Shown one piece after another: positions 30,451-41,535 of a stretch of 64,000 nucleotides of DNA; position 1 is the first letter of the stretch, and each line of letters opens with the position of its first letter. The stretch is taken from the NCBI GenBank assembly GCA_026709265.1, contig JAPOTI010000027.1:1-64000 (forward strand). Reading direction: 5' to 3'. The notes beneath the pieces are model-generated. The model was given only the letters and a program-made list of their open reading frames with translations. It had not been told where the DNA came from and did not search any database. This DNA is from Paracoccaceae bacterium. Its GTDB lineage: Bacteria; Pseudomonadota; Alphaproteobacteria; Rhodobacterales; Rhodobacteraceae. The position numbers were made by a program, and so were the translations under genes.

Positions 30451-30861
30451 TTGAGTGACGACTGGCAAAATCAGCCTGCGCCCTCGGTCGATCATCTTTC
30501 GGAGGTCGCTGAGCGTGCCATGGCATCGCTGCCCGACCTCTTCCGTCAGATTGGCATGCAACTGGCAATCACCGTGGAGGACGTCCCCACCGCGGATATC
30601 TGCGCGGAATTTGACCGCGAGGACGTCCATGAACTGACTGGAATATATGTCGGTGAGCCCCTGACCCAACAGTCGATACTGGATCAATCAACGGGACCGA
30701 GCCACATTATCCTTTACCGGCAGGCCATTCTCAATGAGTGGGTCACGCGGGGCAATGTGACGCTGTTTGAGCTGGTTCTCCATATCGTTGTGCATGAACT
30801 CGGACACCATATGGGCCTGACCGATGATGACATCGCTCAAATTGACCGGTGGTGGGAGTGA
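30451..30861 (+). CDS. minimal zincin metallopeptidase family protein (PF06262-like)
   Basis: A 136-residue protein of the possible zinc metallopeptidase family also called minimal MMP-like. The HExxH site is HELGHH at residues 115-120, followed by MGLTDDDIAQID, the family C-terminal signature. The N-terminal half has the PDLFRQIGMQLAITVEDVP segment. There is no signal peptide, so it is cytoplasmic. The start is TTG at 30451 preceded by GAGGTG at 6-7 bases; it yields MSDDW. Substrate unknown. Confidence 0.88.
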   Translation: MSDDWQNQPAPSVDHLSEVAERAMASLPDLFRQIGMQLAITVEDVPTADICAEFDREDVHELTGIYVGEPLTQQSILDQSTGPSHIILYRQAILNEWVTRGNVTLFELVLHIVVHELGHHMGLTDDDIAQIDRWWE

Positions 30862-31051
30862 GCAGGTTCGTCGCCTTTCAACCCCGCTGTGCCCCACGTA
30901 TGCCCGCAACAACCGATCGGGCTGTGAGACCGCATGGCAACTGATTGGAGGGCCACCGCCGACAGGCGAACTGACCGAAATCGTGATGACACGCTTCCCG
31001 GTCCACAGCTGCCGGCATTGTCTCTCGTCGTCGCGTCGCCGTGACCAATTG

Positions 31052-31717
31052 TCATGAGGCCTGTGCGCCAGTTCTCAGCGAGTCAAGACAGGATGCGATC
31101 GCTGCTGCAACCTCCTCGGGTGTTCCATGACTCTCCAATTGCTGCAATAAACCGGCATGATAATAGTAACCTGTCAATGGGGAGGTTTTGCGGTAATATT
31201 CCATCAAACGGACCCGCAGCGCCACTTCGGTATCATCATCACGCTGACGAAGCTGCGAATGACAATCGTCGCATTGTCCCACGATCCGGGGCGGGTTGTT
31301 GCTGAGATGAAAAACCTTGCCGCAATTGGTGCAGGACAGGCGCCCGGAAATACGCGACACAAGAATTTCCGGCTCCACCACCATCTCGATGACCGCATCA
31401 AGGCATGTCCCGGATTCCCGCAACAGTTGCTCGAGTGAATCAGCCTGTGCAAAGGTTCGCGGGTATCCATCAAATACAAAGCCGCCCCGTCGATCCCCGT
31501 CGAGACGTTCGGCAATCAATGCGGTCACGATTTCATCGGAAACAAAAGCCCCGGATTCCATAATGGAAGCAACCTTGTGCCCCAATTCACTTCCTGACAC
31601 GGCTGCCTGGCGAAGCATGTCACCCGTCGAAAGCTGAATCATATCCCTCTCGCTGACGAGCCGTACCGCTTGGGTCCCCTTCCCTGCGCCCGGCGGCCCG
31701 ATCAGAACAATGTTCAC
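31052..31717 (-). CDS. adk: adenylate kinase, zinc-type LID
   Basis: A 221-residue enzyme that interconverts 2 ADP with ATP and AMP. The P-loop is GPPGAGKGTQ at residues 7-16, the AMP-binding region FDGYPRTFAQAD is conserved, and the LID domain contains the four-cysteine pattern CTNC...CDDC, indicating structural zinc. The length is normal for a long-LID enzyme. The ATG overlaps the secY stop by 4 bases. Adk closes the spc-like run; rpsM normally follows directly. Confidence 0.97.
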   Translation of the reverse strand: MNIVLIGPPGAGKGTQAVRLVSERDMIQLSTGDMLRQAAVSGSELGHKVASIMESGAFVSDEIVTALIAERLDGDRRGGFVFDGYPRTFAQADSLEQLLRESGTCLDAVIEMVVEPEILVSRISGRLSCTNCGKVFHLSNNPPRIVGQCDDCHSQLRQRDDDTEVALRVRLMEYYRKTSPLTGYYYHAGLLQQLESHGTPEEVAAAIASCLDSLRTGAQAS

Positions 31718-33069
31718 CTGTTACGCTCTGGCTTGTTCCGCCGTCGACGACCGCGCAACTGCGACCGCTCAATCAAACCCTCATATTGATGCGCCAACAA
31801 ATGCGACTGCACCTGGTTAATCGTATCCATCGTGACGGACACAACGATCAGGACCGACGTACCGCCAAAATAGAAAGGAATCGCCAGCTCGGCGCGCAGG
31901 ATTTCGGGCAGCAGGCACACAAGCGTGAGATAACCTGAACCCAAAACCAGAATCCGGTTGACGACATAATCAAGATATTCCGCAGTCTTCGGGCCAGGGC
32001 GGATTCCGGGTATGAAGCCATTCTGATTTTTCAGGTTATCCGCGACGTCCTCGGTCTTGAAGGCAACATTCGCCGTGTAAAAATAGGCGAAAAAAATGAT
32101 CATCGCCGCAAAGAACAGCAGGTAGAGCGGTTGCCCGGGACCGAAATAGGCCAATAGTGAAGACATCAGCGGACTGGCCGAATTACCGGAGAAAGTCGAG
32201 ACTGTTGTCGGCAACAGCAGCAGAGATGACGCGAAAATCGGCGGGATCACACCTGACGGGTTGATCTTGAGAGGTAAATGTGACGAGCCCCCCTCGTAGA
32301 TCTTCATTCCCGCCTGTCGCCGTGGATACTGGATGTGGATTTTTCGCAGCGACCTCTCCATATAGACGACGAATCCGATCACGACCACGACCATGATGAT
32401 CACGCCAACAATCACCACTGGTGACAAGGCACCCGAGCGGCCCTGGCTAAAGAACTGGGCCAGGGCAGACGGGATTTCGGCGATAATCCCGGCAAAAATA
32501 ATCAACGAAATTCCGTTGCCAATTCCCCGTGCCGTAATTTGTTCACCGAGCCACATGAGAAACATGGTGCCCCCCACCAGGGTGACCACGCATGAAATCC
32601 GGAAAAACCAGCCCGGATCAACCGCCAGACCCCCTGTCTCAAGGCTCACCGCCAAACCATAAGCCTGGAAGGTGGCAAGTAGCACGGTCCCATAACGGGT
32701 ATATTGGTTGATCTTCTTGCGCCCCTGCGCACCTTCTTTCTTGAGCTGTTCGAGCTGTGGCACCATGGCGACCATCAGCTGCACAATAATGGAGGCAGAG
32801 ATATAGGGCATGATCCCCAATGCGAAGACACCCATGCGACCGATAGCCCCGCCAGTAAACATGTTCAACATGCCACCAAGTCCGGCCGAAGCGGCATCAA
32901 CAAATTCACGGAGGGCAAGCGTGTCGATGCCCGGGACGGGAATGAAAGTCCCGACACGGTAGACAATCAGCAGACCGAGGGCGAAAAAAATTCGTTTGCG
33001 TAAATCCGAAGCTTTGGCAAAATCGGACCAACTCAGATTTGACGCCATCTGCTCAGCAGCAGAAACCAT
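31714..33069 (-). CDS. secY: protein translocase subunit SecY
   Basis: The 451-residue channel subunit of the Sec translocon with ten transmembrane segments. Landmarks are the N-terminal WSDFAKASDLRKRIFFALGLLIVYR, the plug region near TLALREFVDAASAGLGGMLNMF, the cytoplasmic loop KEGAQGRKKINQYTRYGT, and PRRQAGMKIYEGGSSHLPLKIN. It lies between rplO and adk as in most bacteria. Confidence 0.98.
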   Translation of the reverse strand: MVSAAEQMASNLSWSDFAKASDLRKRIFFALGLLIVYRVGTFIPVPGIDTLALREFVDAASAGLGGMLNMFTGGAIGRMGVFALGIMPYISASIIVQLMVAMVPQLEQLKKEGAQGRKKINQYTRYGTVLLATFQAYGLAVSLETGGLAVDPGWFFRISCVVTLVGGTMFLMWLGEQITARGIGNGISLIIFAGIIAEIPSALAQFFSQGRSGALSPVVIVGVIIMVVVVIGFVVYMERSLRKIHIQYPRRQAGMKIYEGGSSHLPLKINPSGVIPPIFASSLLLLPTTVSTFSGNSASPLMSSLLAYFGPGQPLYLLFFAAMIIFFAYFYTANVAFKTEDVADNLKNQNGFIPGIRPGPKTAEYLDYVVNRILVLGSGYLTLVCLLPEILRAELAIPFYFGGTSVLIVVSVTMDTINQVQSHLLAHQYEGLIERSQLRGRRRRNKPERNR

Positions 33070-33103
33070 CGCTTGTCTCCTTGCCCGTTACCGCAGCCGT
33101 GAC

Positions 33104-33661
33104 CTAGCCTGCACGCGAGTCCTCATCTGCGTCACCGGAATGACCATCTGCCTGCTCATCCGCAGACAATTCTTCGGCGGTTGAAACACCTTGATCGCGT
33201 GTGGCCATCATGATGGTCAGCCTGCCACCTGCCGCCTCAACCTGCGCAATCGCCGCTTTCGATGCTCCGGTCACAGCAAGATCCACCTTGGTCGTGATCG
33301 CACCATTCGCCAGCACCCGTACGCCATCACGCAAACGTCTCACCAATCCACTTGACAGCAGAACAGCCTCATCGACCATCTGCGATGCATCGATCCGCCC
33401 CGAATCAATAAAGGTCTGCAACTGGCCAAGACCGACAATTGCATGTCGCTTGCCATTCGGATTTCGAAAACCGCGTTTCGGCATCCGCTGATAAAGCGGC
33501 ATCTGCCCACCCTCGAAACCGGCGAGGGAGACGCCTGAGCGGGACTTCTGGCCTTTCATGCCACGACCCGCAGTCTTGCCGCGGCCTGAGCCGGGACCAC
33601 GGCCGACCCGTTTACGCAGTCGTGTCGCCCCGGGATTATCCCGCAATTCATGCAGTTTCAT
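33104..33661 (-). CDS. rplO: 50S ribosomal protein L15
   Basis: A 185-residue L15, longer than the usual ~150-160. [41 protein letters not shown] is canonical. The ATG at 33661 begins this sequence; a frame extension upstream overlaps rpmD and is not used. The last ~25 residues ([25 protein letters not shown]) form an acidic, apparently disordered tail absent from typical L15. Confidence 0.97.
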   Translation of the reverse strand: MKLHELRDNPGATRLRKRVGRGPGSGRGKTAGRGMKGQKSRSGVSLAGFEGGQMPLYQRMPKRGFRNPNGKRHAIVGLGQLQTFIDSGRIDASQMVDEAVLLSSGLVRRLRDGVRVLANGAITTKVDLAVTGASKAAIAQVEAAGGRLTIMMATRDQGVSTAEELSADEQADGHSGDADEDSRAG

Positions 33662-33899
33662 TGCCGTTCTTTCCCGCTTGTTTCGTCTCGTTCGCTGCAC
33701 GACTCTCCGGCGCAGGGCGTTCTTCAACAATCTCGACCATATGAGAAATCTTGGCCACCATTCCACGAATCGAAGGCGTGTCCTCGAGTTCGCGGGTACG
33801 GTTTATACGCCCAAGACCCAGCCCACGCAAAGTCTGCTGTTGTTTTTTTGGCCTGCGGATCGGCGAGCCGGTCTGCCTGACAATAATCGTTCCAGCCAT
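33648..33899 (-). CDS. rpmD: 50S ribosomal protein L30
   Basis: L30 of 83 residues; the core ([31 protein letters not shown]...[11 protein letters not shown]) covers the first ~60 and is canonical. The remaining ~22 residues ([17 protein letters not shown] and on) are a polar extension that overlaps the start of rplO by 14 bases, so the tail may in part be a by-product of translational coupling. The ATG at 33899 gives the family start. Confidence 0.95.
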   Translation of the reverse strand: MAGTIIVRQTGSPIRRPKKQQQTLRGLGLGRINRTRELEDTPSIRGMVAKISHMVEIVEERPAPESRAANETKQAGKNGNETA

Positions 33900-33909
33900 T
33901 TCAATCTTC

Positions 33910-34458
33910 CTAGCTGCGCGCTGCCTCAGCCGTCGGTTTCCGCAAAATTTCCGACACTTTTTTGCCACGCCGTGACGCCACCAGGCGCGGACTTGCGACT
34001 TTGTCCAACGCGTTCATCGTCGCACGGATCATATTGTAGGCATTTTGTGATCCCAGTGACTTGGCAACCACATCCTGGACACCAAGCATCTCAAAAACCG
34101 CCCGCATTGGACCACCGGCAATAATTCCCGTGCCCGGCACAGCCGTGCGAAGAATGACCTTGCCGGCACCATGACGCCCCTCGACATCATGATGCAGCGT
34201 GCGACTCTCTCGCAATGGCACACGAAACAGATTACGCCGTGCCTTTTCGGTGGCCTTGCGAATTGCCTCCGGAACCTCCTTGGCTTTCCCTTTGCCAAAG
34301 CCGACGCGCCCTTTCTGATCACCAACCACGACCAGCGCCGAAAAACCGAAACGTTTTCCGCCCTTCACCGTCTTTGACACCCGATTGATGGCAACGAGCT
34401 TGTCGGCAAACTCAGGAGATTCGTTGCGCGATCCTCGGCCTCTTTCTGGTTTAGCCAT
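33910..34458 (-). CDS. rpsE: 30S ribosomal protein S5
   Basis: The 182-residue S5, important for decoding accuracy. The double-stranded RNA-binding domain with [26 protein letters not shown] and the C-terminal S5 fold with [28 protein letters not shown] are canonical. It lies 12 bases after rplR and 10 bases before rpmD in the spc order. Confidence 0.98.
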   Translation of the reverse strand: MAKPERGRGSRNESPEFADKLVAINRVSKTVKGGKRFGFSALVVVGDQKGRVGFGKGKAKEVPEAIRKATEKARRNLFRVPLRESRTLHHDVEGRHGAGKVILRTAVPGTGIIAGGPMRAVFEMLGVQDVVAKSLGSQNAYNMIRATMNALDKVASPRLVASRRGKKVSEILRKPTAEAARS

Positions 34459-34470
34459 TCGCTAGACTCC

Positions 34471-34833
34471 CTAAAAGTTCAATCCACCAGCCCGCGCCGC
34501 CTCGGCGAGTGCCTTAACGCGTCCGTGATATAAATTTCCGCCCCTGTCGAGATAGCAATCCTTGACCCCGGCCTCGACAGCCCGTTTGGCAATCAGTTCG
34601 CCCACCTTGGTTGCCGCATGACAGTCACCGCCATGATTGAGGCCGAGTTCACCTTGCAGGGACGAAGCGGCCGCCAGGGTCCGTCCGGATTTGTCATCAA
34701 TGATCTGTGCACCGATATGACGATTGGAACGATGGACCGACAAGCGGACGCGGTTGACGGCCGATTCGCGCAACCGACGGCGAACCCGCGATCGGCGGCG
34801 CCTGAACAAACGTTCTTTCTTTTGCGTGTTCAT
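34471..34833 (-). CDS. rplR: 50S ribosomal protein L18
   Basis: The 120-residue L18, which binds 5S rRNA. A basic, arginine-rich N-terminus ([15 protein letters not shown]) is followed by [18 protein letters not shown] and a C-terminal [27 protein letters not shown]. Length and order (rplF-rplR-rpsE) are normal. Confidence 0.98.
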   Translation of the reverse strand: MNTQKKERLFRRRRSRVRRRLRESAVNRVRLSVHRSNRHIGAQIIDDKSGRTLAAASSLQGELGLNHGGDCHAATKVGELIAKRAVEAGVKDCYLDRGGNLYHGRVKALAEAARAGGLNF

Positions 34834-34858
34834 AAGATGAATTGCCTGTTTGACTTGC

Positions 34859-35392
34859 TCATTTCTTCTTGCCGACCTTCAGATACACTGCTTCGTCAGC
34901 ATATCGTATACCCTTGCCCTTGTAAGGTTCAGGCGGTCGTGCATTGCGAATTTCAGCGGCAAACTGGCCGACCTTCTGCTTGTCGATTCCTTCAATCACG
35001 ATTTGTGTGTTCGATGGAACCGAGACGGTCAACCCTTCGCGCGGGGAAAATGTAACATCATGGCAGAGCCCCACTGCAAGCGACAACTCGCTGCCCTTCA
35101 TCTGGGCCCGGTATCCGACACCATTGATCTGTAATTCCTTGCGAAACCCCTTGCTCACACCGTCCACGCAATTGGCAAGGATCGAGCGCGATGTCCCCCA
35201 TAACTGACGGGCGCGTTTGGATTGACCACGCGGTTCGACTGTCATTGACTTGTCGTCAACGCTGACTGTCACTTCTGACGACAGTAAAAAGCCCAACGTT
35301 CCCTTCGGGCCCTTGATGTCAATTTGCTGCCCCTTGAGTGACGCGGAAACGCCCTGGGGAAGCTCTATCGGATTTCTGCCAACGCGCGACAT
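34859..35392 (-). CDS. rplF: 50S ribosomal protein L6
   Basis: The 177-residue L6 near the GTPase-associated centre. It begins [19 protein letters not shown] and ends in the conserved [25 protein letters not shown]. The frame opens 18 codons earlier, but the ATG at 35392 is the family start. Spacing to rpsH is 10 bases. Confidence 0.98.
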   Translation of the reverse strand: MSRVGRNPIELPQGVSASLKGQQIDIKGPKGTLGFLLSSEVTVSVDDKSMTVEPRGQSKRARQLWGTSRSILANCVDGVSKGFRKELQINGVGYRAQMKGSELSLAVGLCHDVTFSPREGLTVSVPSNTQIVIEGIDKQKVGQFAAEIRNARPPEPYKGKGIRYADEAVYLKVGKKK

Positions 35393-35402
35393 CGTTTCCC
35401 TC

Positions 35403-35801
35403 CTAAAAGACCGTACAGAGAATTTCACCGCCGACATTCGCCTCACGGGCTTCGGCGTCAGACATCACTCCGCGTGCGGTCGAAACAATGGCTACGCCCA
35501 GTCCCTGGCGGACAATCGGCACTTTTCGTACCCCCGCATAGACCCGGCGTCCGGGCCGTGAAATCCGCTTCAACTCACGAATGACCGGTCGACCGTCATG
35601 ATACTTCAACGATATCCTGATTTCCTTATGACCGCGGTCATTCTTAACAATTTCATAACCGCGAATATATCCCTCTTTTTTCAACACATCGAGGACCCAG
35701 CGCCGCAATTTTGATGCCGGTGCATTGGTGGTTGGCCGACGACGCGTCTGCGCATTGCGGATACGCGTCAGCAGGTCGCCAACAGGATCGCTAACAGCCA
35801 T
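35403..35801 (-). CDS. rpsH: 30S ribosomal protein S8
   Basis: The 132-residue S8, a primary 16S rRNA binder and, in E. coli, the translational repressor of the spc operon. [14 protein letters not shown] near the N-terminus and the C-terminal [29 protein letters not shown] are canonical. The ATG at 35801 is preferred to an upstream start that overlaps rpsN. Confidence 0.98.
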   Translation of the reverse strand: MAVSDPVGDLLTRIRNAQTRRRPTTNAPASKLRRWVLDVLKKEGYIRGYEIVKNDRGHKEIRISLKYHDGRPVIRELKRISRPGRRVYAGVRKVPIVRQGLGVAIVSTARGVMSDAEAREANVGGEILCTVF

Positions 35802-35812
35802 AACTTCCCTCC

Positions 35813-36118
35813 CTACCAACTCGACTTGATCATTCCCGGAATCTGGCCGGCACCACCAAGTTCACGCAATGCAATACGCGAAATCTTCAATTTGCGATAA
35901 TAACCTTTCGGACGACCCGAAATCTGACATCGGTTATGCAACCGGGTTGGGGACGAATTACGCGGCATTTTGGCCAACCTCATGGTAATCTTGAATCGCT
36001 CTTCAATATTCAGGTCCCGATCCGCCAACAGACCTTTCATTGCTTGACGCGTTTTCTCATGCCGCGCCACCATACGCTGGCGTTTGCGCTCACGCTCCAC
36101 CATTGCCTTTTTTGCCAT
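35813..36118 (-). CDS. rpsN: 30S ribosomal protein S14, zinc-free long form
   Basis: The 101-residue S14 without CxxC zinc motifs. [17 protein letters not shown] and [43 protein letters not shown] are canonical. The ATG at 36118 overlaps the rplE stop by one base (TGATG), a typical re-initiation arrangement. Confidence 0.98.
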   Translation of the reverse strand: MAKKAMVERERKRQRMVARHEKTRQAMKGLLADRDLNIEERFKITMRLAKMPRNSSPTRLHNRCQISGRPKGYYRKLKISRIALRELGGAGQIPGMIKSSW

Positions 36119-36690
36119 CAATTCGCTCCCAAAGACGATTCACCGGTGAACGGCATATTGAAACCCCGCAAAAGGCTTCTTGCTTCGGCATCCGTCGACG
36201 CTGTCGTACAAATCACCACGTCCAACCCCCTGATTTCATCAACCTTGTCATAATCGATTTCGGGGAACACGATATGTTCGCGCATCCCCATGGAAAAATT
36301 TCCTCTGCCGTCAAAGGATCGCGGCGACACGCCACGAAAATCGCGGATGCGTGGCATGGCAATCAACACCAACCGATCAAGAAACTCATACATTCGGCTG
36401 CCACGCAAGGTCGCCTTGGCACCAATTGTCATGCCTTCGCGCAGGCGGAATGAGGCAATGGACTTGCGTGCACGGGTCGGAGTGGCCTTTTGCCCGGCAA
36501 TCAGGGTCAGATCCTCGAGGGCTGATTTTGCCTTGCGCGAATCCTTCACGGCTTCGCCAACCCCCATATTGAGGACAATCTTCTCGAGCCGCGGCACCAT
36601 CATTGCATTCCTGTAACCAAACTCACTCCGCAGCGCTGGATGAATTTGATCATTATAGAGTTGTCTGAGTCTTGGGACGATATCAGCCAT
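36118..36690 (-). CDS. rplE: 50S ribosomal protein L5
   Basis: The 190-residue L5, which binds 5S rRNA and contacts S13. The stretch [21 protein letters not shown] and the loop [26 protein letters not shown] are conserved. It overlaps the rplX 3' end by 8 bases and the rpsN start by one base. Confidence 0.98.
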   Translation of the reverse strand: MADIVPRLRQLYNDQIHPALRSEFGYRNAMMVPRLEKIVLNMGVGEAVKDSRKAKSALEDLTLIAGQKATPTRARKSIASFRLREGMTIGAKATLRGSRMYEFLDRLVLIAMPRIRDFRGVSPRSFDGRGNFSMGMREHIVFPEIDYDKVDEIRGLDVVICTTASTDAEARSLLRGFNMPFTGESSLGAN

Positions 36691-36997
36691 CTATCACTTC
36701 CCCGGTTGATTTTGAAAATCTGACCTTCTTCCCCTCCTGTATACGAAAGCCAACACGGGTCCGCTGGCTTGTCGTCGGATCAACCAGCATCAGATTGGAC
36801 AAGTCGACCGAATTCTCCTCAGCCCGGCGCTCGCCCTTCTGGCCACTCCGCGGTTTGACATGTCTCAAAGTCACCGCAACGTCGGTCACAATGGCCCGAC
36901 CGCGCCGGGTGTCGACAGAGCGGATCACACCCTGTGCTCCCTTGTCGCGACCCGAAATGACGACCACCCTGTCGCCGCTTTTCAATTTTGCAGCCAT
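36683..36997 (-). CDS. rplX: 50S ribosomal protein L24
   Basis: The 104-residue L24, an assembly initiator protein with an N-terminal KOW motif ([22 protein letters not shown]). The ATG at 36997 overlaps the rplN stop by one base (TGATG); the extra GTG one codon earlier is a less likely start. Confidence 0.97.
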   Translation of the reverse strand: MAAKLKSGDRVVVISGRDKGAQGVIRSVDTRRGRAIVTDVAVTLRHVKPRSGQKGERRAEENSVDLSNLMLVDPTTSQRTRVGFRIQEGKKVRFSKSTGEVIDG

Positions 36998-37365
36998 CAC
37001 AGCACCTCTGGCGCGAGCGAAATGATCTTCATAAAATTGCGGCTGCGCAACTCACGCACGACAGGTCCAAAAATCCGTGTTCCCACCGGTTCATCATTAT
37101 TGTTGAGAATCACAGCCGCATTACTGTCAAAACGGATCGCCGTCCCGTCGTCTCGACGCACTTCCTTGGCAGTCCGCACGACCACCGCGCGGCGGACATC
37201 ACCCTTTCTGACCCGCCCCCGCGGAATTGCCTCCTTGACCGACACGATGATCACATCGCCAACCGAGGCAAAATTACGGCGTGAACCACCAAGCACCTTA
37301 ATACACTGGATCTTGCGTGCGCCGGAATTATCGGCCACGTCCAGATTCGTCTGCATCTGGATCAT
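36997..37365 (-). CDS. rplN: 50S ribosomal protein L14
   Basis: The 122-residue L14, part of intersubunit bridges B5 and B8. [27 protein letters not shown] and the C-terminal [26 protein letters not shown] are canonical. It starts the spc-type group after rpsQ, with a 65-base gap that may hold part of the S8-type control site. Confidence 0.98.
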   Translation of the reverse strand: MIQMQTNLDVADNSGARKIQCIKVLGGSRRNFASVGDVIIVSVKEAIPRGRVRKGDVRRAVVVRTAKEVRRDDGTAIRFDSNAAVILNNNDEPVGTRIFGPVVRELRSRNFMKIISLAPEVL

Positions 37366-37430
37366 GTCGTTTCTCCTGACCTTTGGAGATGATTTTCACC
37401 TATCCCCATGGTTTCGTTCGATGTGGAATG

Positions 37431-37670
37431 TCAGACCGAACTTTCAGTCACCACTTCCCAGCGTTTCGTCTTCGAAATCGGTGCGCATTCGCGAATGCGC
37501 ACGATATCTCCTGTCTTGGCACGATTATCTGCATCATGTGCCGTATATTTCTTGGACCGTCGTACCGTCTTCTTCATCATCGGATGCGTGAATCGGCGCT
37601 CGACCAGAACCGTCACGGTGCGGTTACAGCGATCACTGACCACCTGACCTGTCAAAACGCGTTTTGGCAT
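37431..37670 (-). CDS. rpsQ: 30S ribosomal protein S17
   Basis: The 79-residue S17, an OB-fold 16S rRNA binder. [26 protein letters not shown] is followed by [33 protein letters not shown]. It lies two bases after rpmC. Confidence 0.98.
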   Translation of the reverse strand: MPKRVLTGQVVSDRCNRTVTVLVERRFTHPMMKKTVRRSKKYTAHDADNRAKTGDIVRIRECAPISKTKRWEVVTESSV

Positions 37671-37672
37671 AA

Positions 37673-37891
37673 CTAACTTCCGCCTGAACCGGAGTCCGGG
37701 CGCGCCCGTCTCATTTCGCCAAGGACTGTCTTGACCCGTGCCGTCTCCCGACGAACTTCACGGATGCGTGCCGTATTGTTGAATTCCTGCGCCGTGCGCC
37801 GGAACCGCAAATTAAAGGATTCACGTTTCAGCCTGATGAGTTCAATGGTCAACTCATCAGCCGATTTCTCACGCATTTCTGCTGCGTCCAT
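37673..37891 (-). CDS. rpmC: 50S ribosomal protein L29
   Basis: The 72-residue L29 at the exit tunnel rim, a docking point for trigger factor and SRP. The two-helix pattern [27 protein letters not shown] plus [20 protein letters not shown] is typical; order rplP-rpmC-rpsQ is normal. Confidence 0.97.
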   Translation of the reverse strand: MDAAEMREKSADELTIELIRLKRESFNLRFRRTAQEFNNTARIREVRRETARVKTVLGEMRRARPDSGSGGS

Positions 37892-37912
37892 CTCAACTCA
37901 ACTCCAGTTCAA

Positions 37913-38332
37913 TCACTGCGCCCAGTCGGCGCGTTCAACAATACGCGTCTTGACTGGCAACTTCATTGCCGCGAGGCGAAGCGCCTCCCTTGCCACAACC
38001 GGCGTCACACCGTCAATCTCAAACATGACGCGTCCGGGCTTGACCTTCGCCGCCCAATATTCGACGGATCCTTTTCCCTTGCCCATGCGGACCTCGGTCG
38101 GCTTTTTTGACACCGGAACATCAGGAAAAATACGAATCCAGACACGCCCCTGTCGTTTCATATGTCGTGTCATTGCGCGCCGCGCGGCCTCAATCTGGCG
38201 TGCAGTGACCCGTTCAGGTTGTATCGCCTTGAGACCAAATGATCCAAAGTTGAGACTATGGCCACCTTTCGCGAAACCGTGAATCCGCCCTTTATGGGCC
38301 TTGCGATATTTCGGACGTTTTGGCTGCAACAT
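37913..38332 (-). CDS. rplP: 50S ribosomal protein L16
   Basis: The 139-residue L16 near the A site. [17 protein letters not shown], the [53 protein letters not shown] block and the C-terminus are canonical. It lies 17 bases after rpsC. Confidence 0.98.
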   Translation of the reverse strand: MLQPKRPKYRKAHKGRIHGFAKGGHSLNFGSFGLKAIQPERVTARQIEAARRAMTRHMKRQGRVWIRIFPDVPVSKKPTEVRMGKGKGSVEYWAAKVKPGRVMFEIDGVTPVVAREALRLAAMKLPVKTRIVERADWAQ

Positions 38333-38349
38333 CTCTTCACTCCGTCAAC

Positions 38350-39051
38350 TTACTGCGGTCGCCGCCGTGGCATGCTGCCATCGCGCATCTCTTGTTCCCG
38401 CCGATCCCGCGCTGCCGGATCATGTTCCAGAATGTCACCCTTGTAGATCCAGACCTTGACCCCGATGACACCATATGGAGTGGAAGCGGCATAAGTCGCA
38501 TAATCGATATCAGCACGCAATGTATGCAGTGGCACCCGTCCTTCCCGATACCATTCGGTACGCGCAATTTCGACACCACCAAGCCGTCCAGCCACATTTA
38601 CCCGGATACCGAGCGCGCCCATACGCATCGCATTCTGCACCGCGCGTTTCATCGCGCGGCGAAATGACACCCGCCGCTCCAACTGTTGCGCCACCGATTC
38701 AGCAACCAGCTGCGCATCAACCTCGGGTTTACGCACCTCGACAATATTCAGATGCGCGTCGCTCCGAGTCATCTCGGACAGCCGCTTGCGCAGTGTCTCG
38801 ATATCCGCCCCCTTGCGGCCGATGATCATACCCGGTCGTGCGGTATGAATGGTGACACGGCATTTGCGGTGTGGCCGCTCGATGACGACGCGGCTGATTC
38901 CCGCCTGACCACAGGTGTCCTGAATATATTCCCGGATTTTTACATCTTCCTGCAGAAGATCACCAAAATCCTGACTCTCCGCATACCAACGACTGTCCCA
39001 GGTCCGGTTGACCTGCAGGCGCATGGCAACAGGGCTCACTTTCTGGCCCAT
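38350..39051 (-). CDS. rpsC: 30S ribosomal protein S3
   Basis: The 233-residue S3 at the mRNA entry tunnel. [24 protein letters not shown], the KH domain with [20 protein letters not shown], and the C-terminal domain with [16 protein letters not shown] are canonical. The start overlaps the rplV stop by one base. Confidence 0.98.
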   Translation of the reverse strand: MGQKVSPVAMRLQVNRTWDSRWYAESQDFGDLLQEDVKIREYIQDTCGQAGISRVVIERPHRKCRVTIHTARPGMIIGRKGADIETLRKRLSEMTRSDAHLNIVEVRKPEVDAQLVAESVAQQLERRVSFRRAMKRAVQNAMRMGALGIRVNVAGRLGGVEIARTEWYREGRVPLHTLRADIDYATYAASTPYGVIGVKVWIYKGDILEHDPAARDRREQEMRDGSMPRRRPQ

Positions 39052-39425
39052 CAGATGTTCTCCTCGCGCAGTTTGACCGTCAAACGCGAAAACGGTTTTT
39101 TGATCGGGCCAAGACGCCCACGCGCACGGGCGCGGACACGTTTCATCATCAAGCTCTTTCCGACATAGGCTTCGGCAACCACCAGACGGTCAACATCAAG
39201 CCCATGGTTGTTTTCCGCGTTGGCAACCGCCGACATCAGACATTTCAAGACATCCCGGGCAATTCGACGGCGGGAAAAGGTCAGCTCAGCCATCGCCGCC
39301 TCGACATGTTTTCCGCGAATACTTGCCGCCACCAGGTTAAGTTTCTGCGGTGCAACGCGCATCATTCTCACGACTGCCATGGTTTCATGACTCGCCAATC
39401 TTCGTTGTGGCTTCAATTTTCCCAT
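39051..39425 (-). CDS. rplV: 50S ribosomal protein L22
   Basis: The 124-residue L22 lining the peptide exit tunnel. [18 protein letters not shown]-type motif near residue 25 and the C-terminal [24 protein letters not shown] are canonical; the tunnel loop is intact. It sits 3 bases after rpsS. Confidence 0.98.
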   Translation of the reverse strand: MGKLKPQRRLASHETMAVVRMMRVAPQKLNLVAASIRGKHVEAAMAELTFSRRRIARDVLKCLMSAVANAENNHGLDVDRLVVAEAYVGKSLMMKRVRARARGRLGPIKKPFSRLTVKLREENI

Positions 39426-39428
39426 GAG

Positions 39429-39707
39429 TCAGCTCCGCTTTGCCTTGCGATCACCAGCATGACCATGAAAAGTTCGGGTCGGAGAATATTCTCCGAACTT
39501 CTGCCCGATCATATTTTCGGTCACGAAGACGGGAATGAACTTCCGCCCATTATGCACACCAAAAGTCAGTCCGACGAATTGCGGAAGAATAGTCGAGCGA
39601 CGTGACCAGATACGAATCACATCCTTTCGCCCGGACTCTCGTGCCCGTTCAGCTTTCCGCAAGACATCTGCGTCGACGAAAGGTCCTTTCCAAACCGAAC
39701 GCGCCAT
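39429..39707 (-). CDS. rpsS: 30S ribosomal protein S19
   Basis: The 92-residue S19 of the small-subunit head. [55 protein letters not shown] and the C-terminal [20 protein letters not shown] are canonical. It follows rplB after 2 bases. Confidence 0.98.
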   Translation of the reverse strand: MARSVWKGPFVDADVLRKAERARESGRKDVIRIWSRRSTILPQFVGLTFGVHNGRKFIPVFVTENMIGQKFGEYSPTRTFHGHAGDRKAKRS

Positions 39708-39709
39708 GA

Positions 39710-40549
39710 TCAGCGTCCTTTCTTCCGCGCATGTCGGCGCCGGATTATATATTTGTCTGTAGACTTGTTGCGACGGGTGCGCATACCGCGGGTTGGGTGC
39801 CCCCAGGGAGTCACCGGATGACGACCACCACTTGATTTTCCTTCACCACCACCATGCGGATGATCAACCGGATTCATCGCGACACCGCGTACTGACGGGC
39901 GTTTGCCCATATGGCGTTTGCGACCCGCCTTTCCGAGATTGATGTTGGCATTGTCAGAGTTGGAAACCGAACCGATCGTCGCACGGCACTCTTGCGGGAC
40001 CATTCTCAATTCGCCGGAGGACAGACGGATTTGTGCATATCCACCACCTCTGCCGATAAATTGTGCGTAGGTTCCGGCCGCCCGTGCCATCTGACCGCCC
40101 TTTCCGGGTTTCAATTCAATATTGTGGACAATCGAGCCAATCGGCATGCCGGAAAAAGGCATTGCATTGCCAGGCTTAACATCGGCCCGATCGCTCGAAA
40201 TCACCCTGTCGCCAGCCGCCAATCGTGCGGGTGCCAGAATATAGCTCTGTTCACCATCCTCATACTGAATCAAGGCAATGAAGGCTGAACGGTTGGGGTC
40301 ATATTCGATTCGTTCGACGACAGCCGCCACGTCAAGCTTGCGCCGACGAAAATCAATCTGCCGATACAATCGCTTGGCACGCCCGCCCCGGCGCCGCATC
40401 GTAATGCGGCCTGTATTATTGCGCCCACCTTTTGACGTCAGACCTTCGGTGAGGGACTTGACAGGGCGGCCTCTCCACAAACCTGAACGGTCCACCAGAA
40501 CCAAGCCGCGTTGGCCGGGTGTCACTGGCTTATATGACTTCAGTGCCAT
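39710..40549 (-). CDS. rplB: 50S ribosomal protein L2
   Basis: The 279-residue L2, needed for subunit association and peptidyl transfer. [22 protein letters not shown], the [20 protein letters not shown] motif, and the signature [20 protein letters not shown] with its essential histidine are present. It lies 72 bases after rplW. Confidence 0.98.
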   Translation of the reverse strand: MALKSYKPVTPGQRGLVLVDRSGLWRGRPVKSLTEGLTSKGGRNNTGRITMRRRGGRAKRLYRQIDFRRRKLDVAAVVERIEYDPNRSAFIALIQYEDGEQSYILAPARLAAGDRVISSDRADVKPGNAMPFSGMPIGSIVHNIELKPGKGGQMARAAGTYAQFIGRGGGYAQIRLSSGELRMVPQECRATIGSVSNSDNANINLGKAGRKRHMGKRPSVRGVAMNPVDHPHGGGEGKSSGGRHPVTPWGHPTRGMRTRRNKSTDKYIIRRRHARKKGR

Positions 40550-40621
40550 CTTCCTGCCTTCCCTTCAGCACCACGGCAACAATTGGTTGCCATGGACTGC
40601 CAACGTCTTCCCAACATCGCA

Positions 40622-40918
40622 TTACAATTCTGCCGTCACGTCGATCGTATAGCCTTCAACGAGCCGAACATATGCCTTCTTCACGTCTTTTTGGCGGCCA
40701 GGGCGCCCACGAAAGCGCTTGGTTTTGCCCTTTTTCACCAAAATATTGACTGATTTGACCTTCACCTCGAACAAGGCTTCGATCGCCTGTTTGACGAGGG
40801 GTTTGGTCGCCCGCATTGCCACCTCGAATACCACTGTATTCCCCTCCGATGCCATCGTCGATTTTTCGGTAATGACGGGTCGTCGGATCAGATCAAAATG
40901 TTGCGGAGATGCGCTCAT
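40622..40918 (-). CDS. rplW: 50S ribosomal protein L23
   Basis: The 98-residue L23 at the tunnel exit. [19 protein letters not shown] and the [25 protein letters not shown] segment are canonical. The ATG overlaps the rplD stop as ATGA. Confidence 0.98.
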   Translation of the reverse strand: MSASPQHFDLIRRPVITEKSTMASEGNTVVFEVAMRATKPLVKQAIEALFEVKVKSVNILVKKGKTKRFRGRPGRQKDVKKAYVRLVEGYTIDVTAEL

Positions 40919-41535
40919 GACAATCTCCGTTCCAGGTCCTCGAGACCCGCCGTGGTAATGACCAGAGTATCACGTTTCAGAATATCATACACGTTGGCCC
41001 CCATCGACGGGAGAATATCAACCCCATCGATATTGGAAGCGGCCCGGGTAAATTCCGGATTCACCGTCGCCCCGTCAATGATCAACACCCGCCCCCAATC
41101 GAAGTTCTGCAACAGATGATTCAAATCCGCTGTCCGCGCTGTTTCAAGCGATGCCGCCCCGAGAACCACCAATTCTCCTGCACGCGCTTTCGCCGACAAT
41201 GCATGGCAGAGACCCAGCGAGCGGAATTTCTTGGTCAATTTGTGCGCATGACTACGAGGGACAGGTCCCTTGTAGACTCCGCCTTTGCGGAAAATTGGTG
41301 CATTGCGATCACCATGACGCGCGCCGCCTGTTCCCTTCTGTCGATAGATCTTGCGGCCGGAATAGCTGGTCTCAGAACGCGTTTTCACTTTGTGCGTGCC
41401 CTGCCGCGCGCGTGCGCGCTGCCAGCGAACCACGCGATGGAGGATATCGGCCCGCACCTCGAGACCAAAAATGGACTCCGGCAATGTCACGCTACCGGCT
41501 TCTTCGCCGTTCAGCGTGATCACCGAAACATTCAT
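40915..41535 (-). CDS. rplD: 50S ribosomal protein L4
   Basis: The 206-residue L4; its extended loop ([43 protein letters not shown]) lines the exit tunnel and is complete. In E. coli L4 also represses the S10 operon; no such leader is recognisable here. The ATG overlaps the rplC stop by 4 bases. Confidence 0.98.
   Translation of the reverse strand: MNVSVITLNGEEAGSVTLPESIFGLEVRADILHRVVRWQRARARQGTHKVKTRSETSYSGRKIYRQKGTGGARHGDRNAPIFRKGGVYKGPVPRSHAHKLTKKFRSLGLCHALSAKARAGELVVLGAASLETARTADLNHLLQNFDWGRVLIIDGATVNPEFTRAASNIDGVDILPSMGANVYDILKRDTLVITTAGLEDLERRLS

Noticed and set aside
30824-31057. Plus-strand 77-codon frame between the zincin gene and adk
   Set aside because: Overlaps the end of the zincin gene in another frame and has no recognisable content.
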